Shown: positions 61,463 to 64,000 of the stretch, piece after piece
How positions within the stretch are numbered: the stretch's first letter is position 1
Layout: every line of letters begins with the position of its first letter
Assembly: GCA_017163975.1 (NCBI GenBank)
Contig: JAFFSR010000220.1
Location: 18,804,001 to 18,868,000 of the forward strand
Reading direction: 5' to 3'
DNA from: Anastatus disparis
Taxonomy: Eukaryota > Arthropoda > Insecta > Hymenoptera > Eupelmidae
DNA: 64,000 bases
Translations under genes and position numbers: made by a program
The notes under the pieces: generated by a model
What the model saw: only the letters and a program-made list of their open reading frames with translations
Told to the model about the DNA's origin: nothing
Database searches by the model: none

Positions 61463-61539
61463 CTCTGATTTATTTTATCATAACACGCGCTCCTTGCGTC
61501 TGACTATCCCGCGGTGCAGTATTATATGCGTGTCTATAT

Positions 61540-61546
<7 letters not shown>

Positions 61547-61584
<38 letters not shown>
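61547..61584. repeat. (TA)n microsatellite, second of a pair
   Basis: Alternating TA about 85 bp after the first run. Both generate false Ile-Tyr ORFs. Confidence 0.9.
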
Positions 61585-61588
<4 letters not shown>

Positions 61589-62174
61589 AACCCCTGTGCT
61601 TGTTTAATGTGTTTCCGTTTCGTTCATGTATTATATTGTACGATGTGCGTTTTAGTTTAATTTCGCATTATATCATCGTTGGACGTGCCCTTTTATAGAT
61701 TGAACGAATTTATCTTTTTCTTTGGTTTTCTTTTTATTTTTTTGTTTTAGAATTGGATTGGAAAAAAGTTAATCATACGAATGAGAAATGGAATGTAGTT
61801 TTGTAGATTGGATTGGTTATTTCAGATTTCTATCTCTTAATTGTTTAAAGAGAAATTATAGTTTTTAATATGGCTCGTCTAAAATAAATGTTTAATATTC
61901 TTTTTATCTCTTGCAATATATCTTCTGATCTCAAAAAAATAATAGATCAAAAGTGAAGCTTCGATTTATTTATATATTGACTTTGTTTTATAATACGAGA
62001 ATCTGATTGACTGATTAATTTAGTTTAATATAATATTCTCATTATTACTAGTTAAAAAAATTGATGAATAGAGTAATTTTTTTCATTTTTATGATTATGA
62101 ACACAGTTAAAGTAAGACAATTAGTCTAAACAGATAAATAAGCAAAAAGAATGTTGCACCTATTAAAAATATCG

Positions 62175-62375
62175 CTCTAGAATTTTCAATGAAAAACCGA
62201 ACAGATTGGATTCCAACTAAATTGAACTGGAATTTTCAATTGCAAACTCCATTAGATTAAAATTTTTATCTGAAAATTTTGTGAAACTGGAAATTTCGGC
62301 TAGAAATTTCATCATATCAAAATTTCCAGTTAGAATTCGGTCAATGAAACTGGAATTCCCAGTTAAAAATTATCA
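62175..62375. repeat. Cluster of AACTGGAAATTTC-type motifs in both orientations
   Basis: GAACTGGAATTTTCAAT (about 62224), GAAACTGGAAATTTCGG (62283), AAATTTCCAGTTAGAATTC (62320) and GAAACTGGAATTCCCAGTT (62346) recur with about 35-60 bp spacing, some as direct and some as inverted copies. Likely a decayed tandem or foldback repeat. Confidence 0.5.
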
Positions 62376-64000
62376 ATATGACGTTTTACTCAGCACAATA
62401 CGAGTAGCGCAATACGTGTTAAAAATAGCTTGCATAATAAATTTATAAAACTATTAACAACTTTAATGTTATTCTATAGTTTTTTATTCATACAAACATT
62501 TTTATGATAGTCATTAATAAAATTTTTATTAAATAAATACAAAGAGACTTTTTCAAAAAATTTCTGATTTATATTATATTGTTTCTAAAGTTTCTTAAAA
62601 AAAAATCAGCTGAGTAAATTTGAAACATGAGGTAATACAGTTTAAAAAATATAAATTATCAAAGAAGATAAAAATATACAAAAATAGATTGTGAACTTTC
62701 AATTTTTATAAAATATTAAAATATGACGAGACTTTATTAATCTTATGTTTAAATTCTATTTGTAAATCATCAATTTTTGTCCTAAATAAAATAATTTAAA
62801 ATAGTCGATGGACATTGATAAACCTAATTTAATATAGCTATATTTATTTTACAAAAAATAAGATTACAATATAGTCTTATAATATAATATAGTTATATTA
62901 AAAGACTTCTTTTAACATAAATTTTCCACCAATTAACTTTTTACGCACATTAAAATTTGTACAAATTTACAATTAAAAATCTTGTGTTAAAAAAAAACGG
63001 AGAAAAAAAGAAGGAAATAAGTATGCTCGTAAAAAGTAGCAGTGTAAATAAATTTATTCGTCCTTCGTGTCTTTCATTACACGAAGTGCACAGAATAAAC
63101 AAACTCTAAATCCAACTTTATATTTTCCGGCAGCGGAATGTGTATCCAGGTTAATTTAGTCGGTATCCCCATAGCCAAGTTTTCTAACATAAAAAAAGAA
63201 AGAAAGAAAGGAAAAAAAAAAGAATAAAGTTGTGTCCTCGGGCATGTTTCACAAAGAATCACTCGCGATTATCACGACTTCTCTTTGTCATTGTTAATTA
63301 ATGCCTCGGTGCCACTGAGATTCAATAAAGTTCCGCAAGTGTTGCTCTCCCTTTTGCACAAGCAAATATACATGTATATGCACAAAAGAAAGAATAGACA
63401 AGAAGAGTAAAAGTACAAGCTGTATGTGTATATACATATAGATATAAAGAAGAGTTTTCCCTTGATGCTACATCTTGGCGTGAAATACCAGACAGAAGCT
63501 CCGTGGGAATCACAAGAAATCTCTAACTAAAGAAAAAGAAAAGGAAAAAAAAAAAGTTTAAAAAAAAAAAAAAATAAAAGATTTGACGCTGAGAAAATTC
63601 GAGCGAGAAAATGAAGGAAAAAGAAAGTTTGTACACGCGCTCGTGCGTGTGTAACGAAGGAAACAGTACACGAAAAGAAAAATCAAGAAGATGAGAGAAA
63701 GAGAGAGAGGAGAGCTTGCAATTCTCTCACAGTAGGAGATATATACTTCGTATAGCGTATATAGCTGGGTGTCGCTATTTTTCATTAACTGCTTGATAGA
63801 ACATTGGGAGGCTCTTTTTTTTCTGCTTTTCTTTTCTTTTTCTTACGTTGGTATTTTATTTCGATCCTCTTCACTTTATTTGCCTCTTCTTGTCTCTATT
63901 TTCTTTTCATCTGTGCCCTATACACCTCTTGACTATTACGTTTTTTTTTTCCTTATTTTTTTTACTTTGTTCGAGCATTATCCGCGTGAATTTGGTGCCT

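Larger units (their letters stand above)
60140..64000. other. Non-coding DNA with islands at 61040-61640 and 63040-64000
   Basis: Upstream region of the four-cysteine peptide gene. It contains the microsatellite cluster at 61.4-61.6 kb, the AACTGGAAATTTC cluster and a GA/CT-rich terminal island. No convincing gene. Confidence 0.4.

Noticed and set aside
61050..61607. ORFs across the 61 kb microsatellite cluster
   Set aside because: Plus ORFs are Ile-Tyr or Leu runs made by TA and CTA repeats. The minus ORF starts at TTG and has no recognisable features.
1..64000. CRISPR arrays, bacterial operons, replication origins, viral genes
   Set aside because: No regularly spaced repeats, ribosome-binding-site-led ORF clusters or viral proteins; splice sites and SINEs indicate a eukaryotic nuclear genome.

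Overview
The window looks like nuclear DNA of an arthropod, most likely an insect and perhaps a hymenopteran. The reasons are very AT-rich sequence broken by CpG-tolerant, GA/CT-rich and (TA)n-rich islands, short GT-AG introns, a tRNA-derived SINE family, many foldback (MITE-like) elements and an invertebrate-type cysteine glutathione peroxidase. The lineage is inferred from style only. There is no operon-like organisation, and I found no tRNA or rRNA gene, CRISPR array or viral gene.

Coding content is small. On the + strand, 17197-17765 is a 3' exon of a secreted phospholipid-hydroperoxide-type glutathione peroxidase with a complete Cys-Gln-Trp-Asn catalytic set but without the usual resolving cysteine; its first exon was not found. 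On the - strand, 60062-58070 is a three-exon gene, reconstructed here from splice sites, for a 76-residue secreted peptide with four cysteines spaced C-X13-C-X4-C-X13-C. I do not recognise its family. It has a TATA box and a poly(A) signal, and splicing of its last intron decides whether the fourth cysteine is present. A weaker candidate exon lies at 19563-19766, and two unsupported small ORFs lie at 21483-21974.

Two + strand sites, at 2846/2847 and 33393/33394, have a strong 3' splice site joined directly to a strong 5' splice site (AG|GTGAGT and AG|GTAAGT). These are the signature of recursive splicing (ratchet points) in very long introns. Much of the window may therefore lie inside one or more giant introns of a + strand gene whose main exons are outside the window, with the two small secreted-protein genes nested in it or beside it.

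The rest is repeats and non-coding DNA. Nine copies of one tRNA-derived SINE occur at about 5.1, 8.0, 14.4, 20.1, 31.7, 39.9, 48.9, 53.1 and 59.2 kb. One is split by a 107-bp foldback element and two share an extra flanking block. Foldback elements lie at 2316-2705, 14379-14485, 17961-18127, 18269-18494, 28128-28240, 42565-42764 and 52272-52580. The end of an LTR retrotransposon, with a likely primer-binding site, lies at 790-1130 on the - strand. Between these, AT-rich desert alternates with GC-richer islands rich in GA/CT runs, (TA)n runs and CpG.
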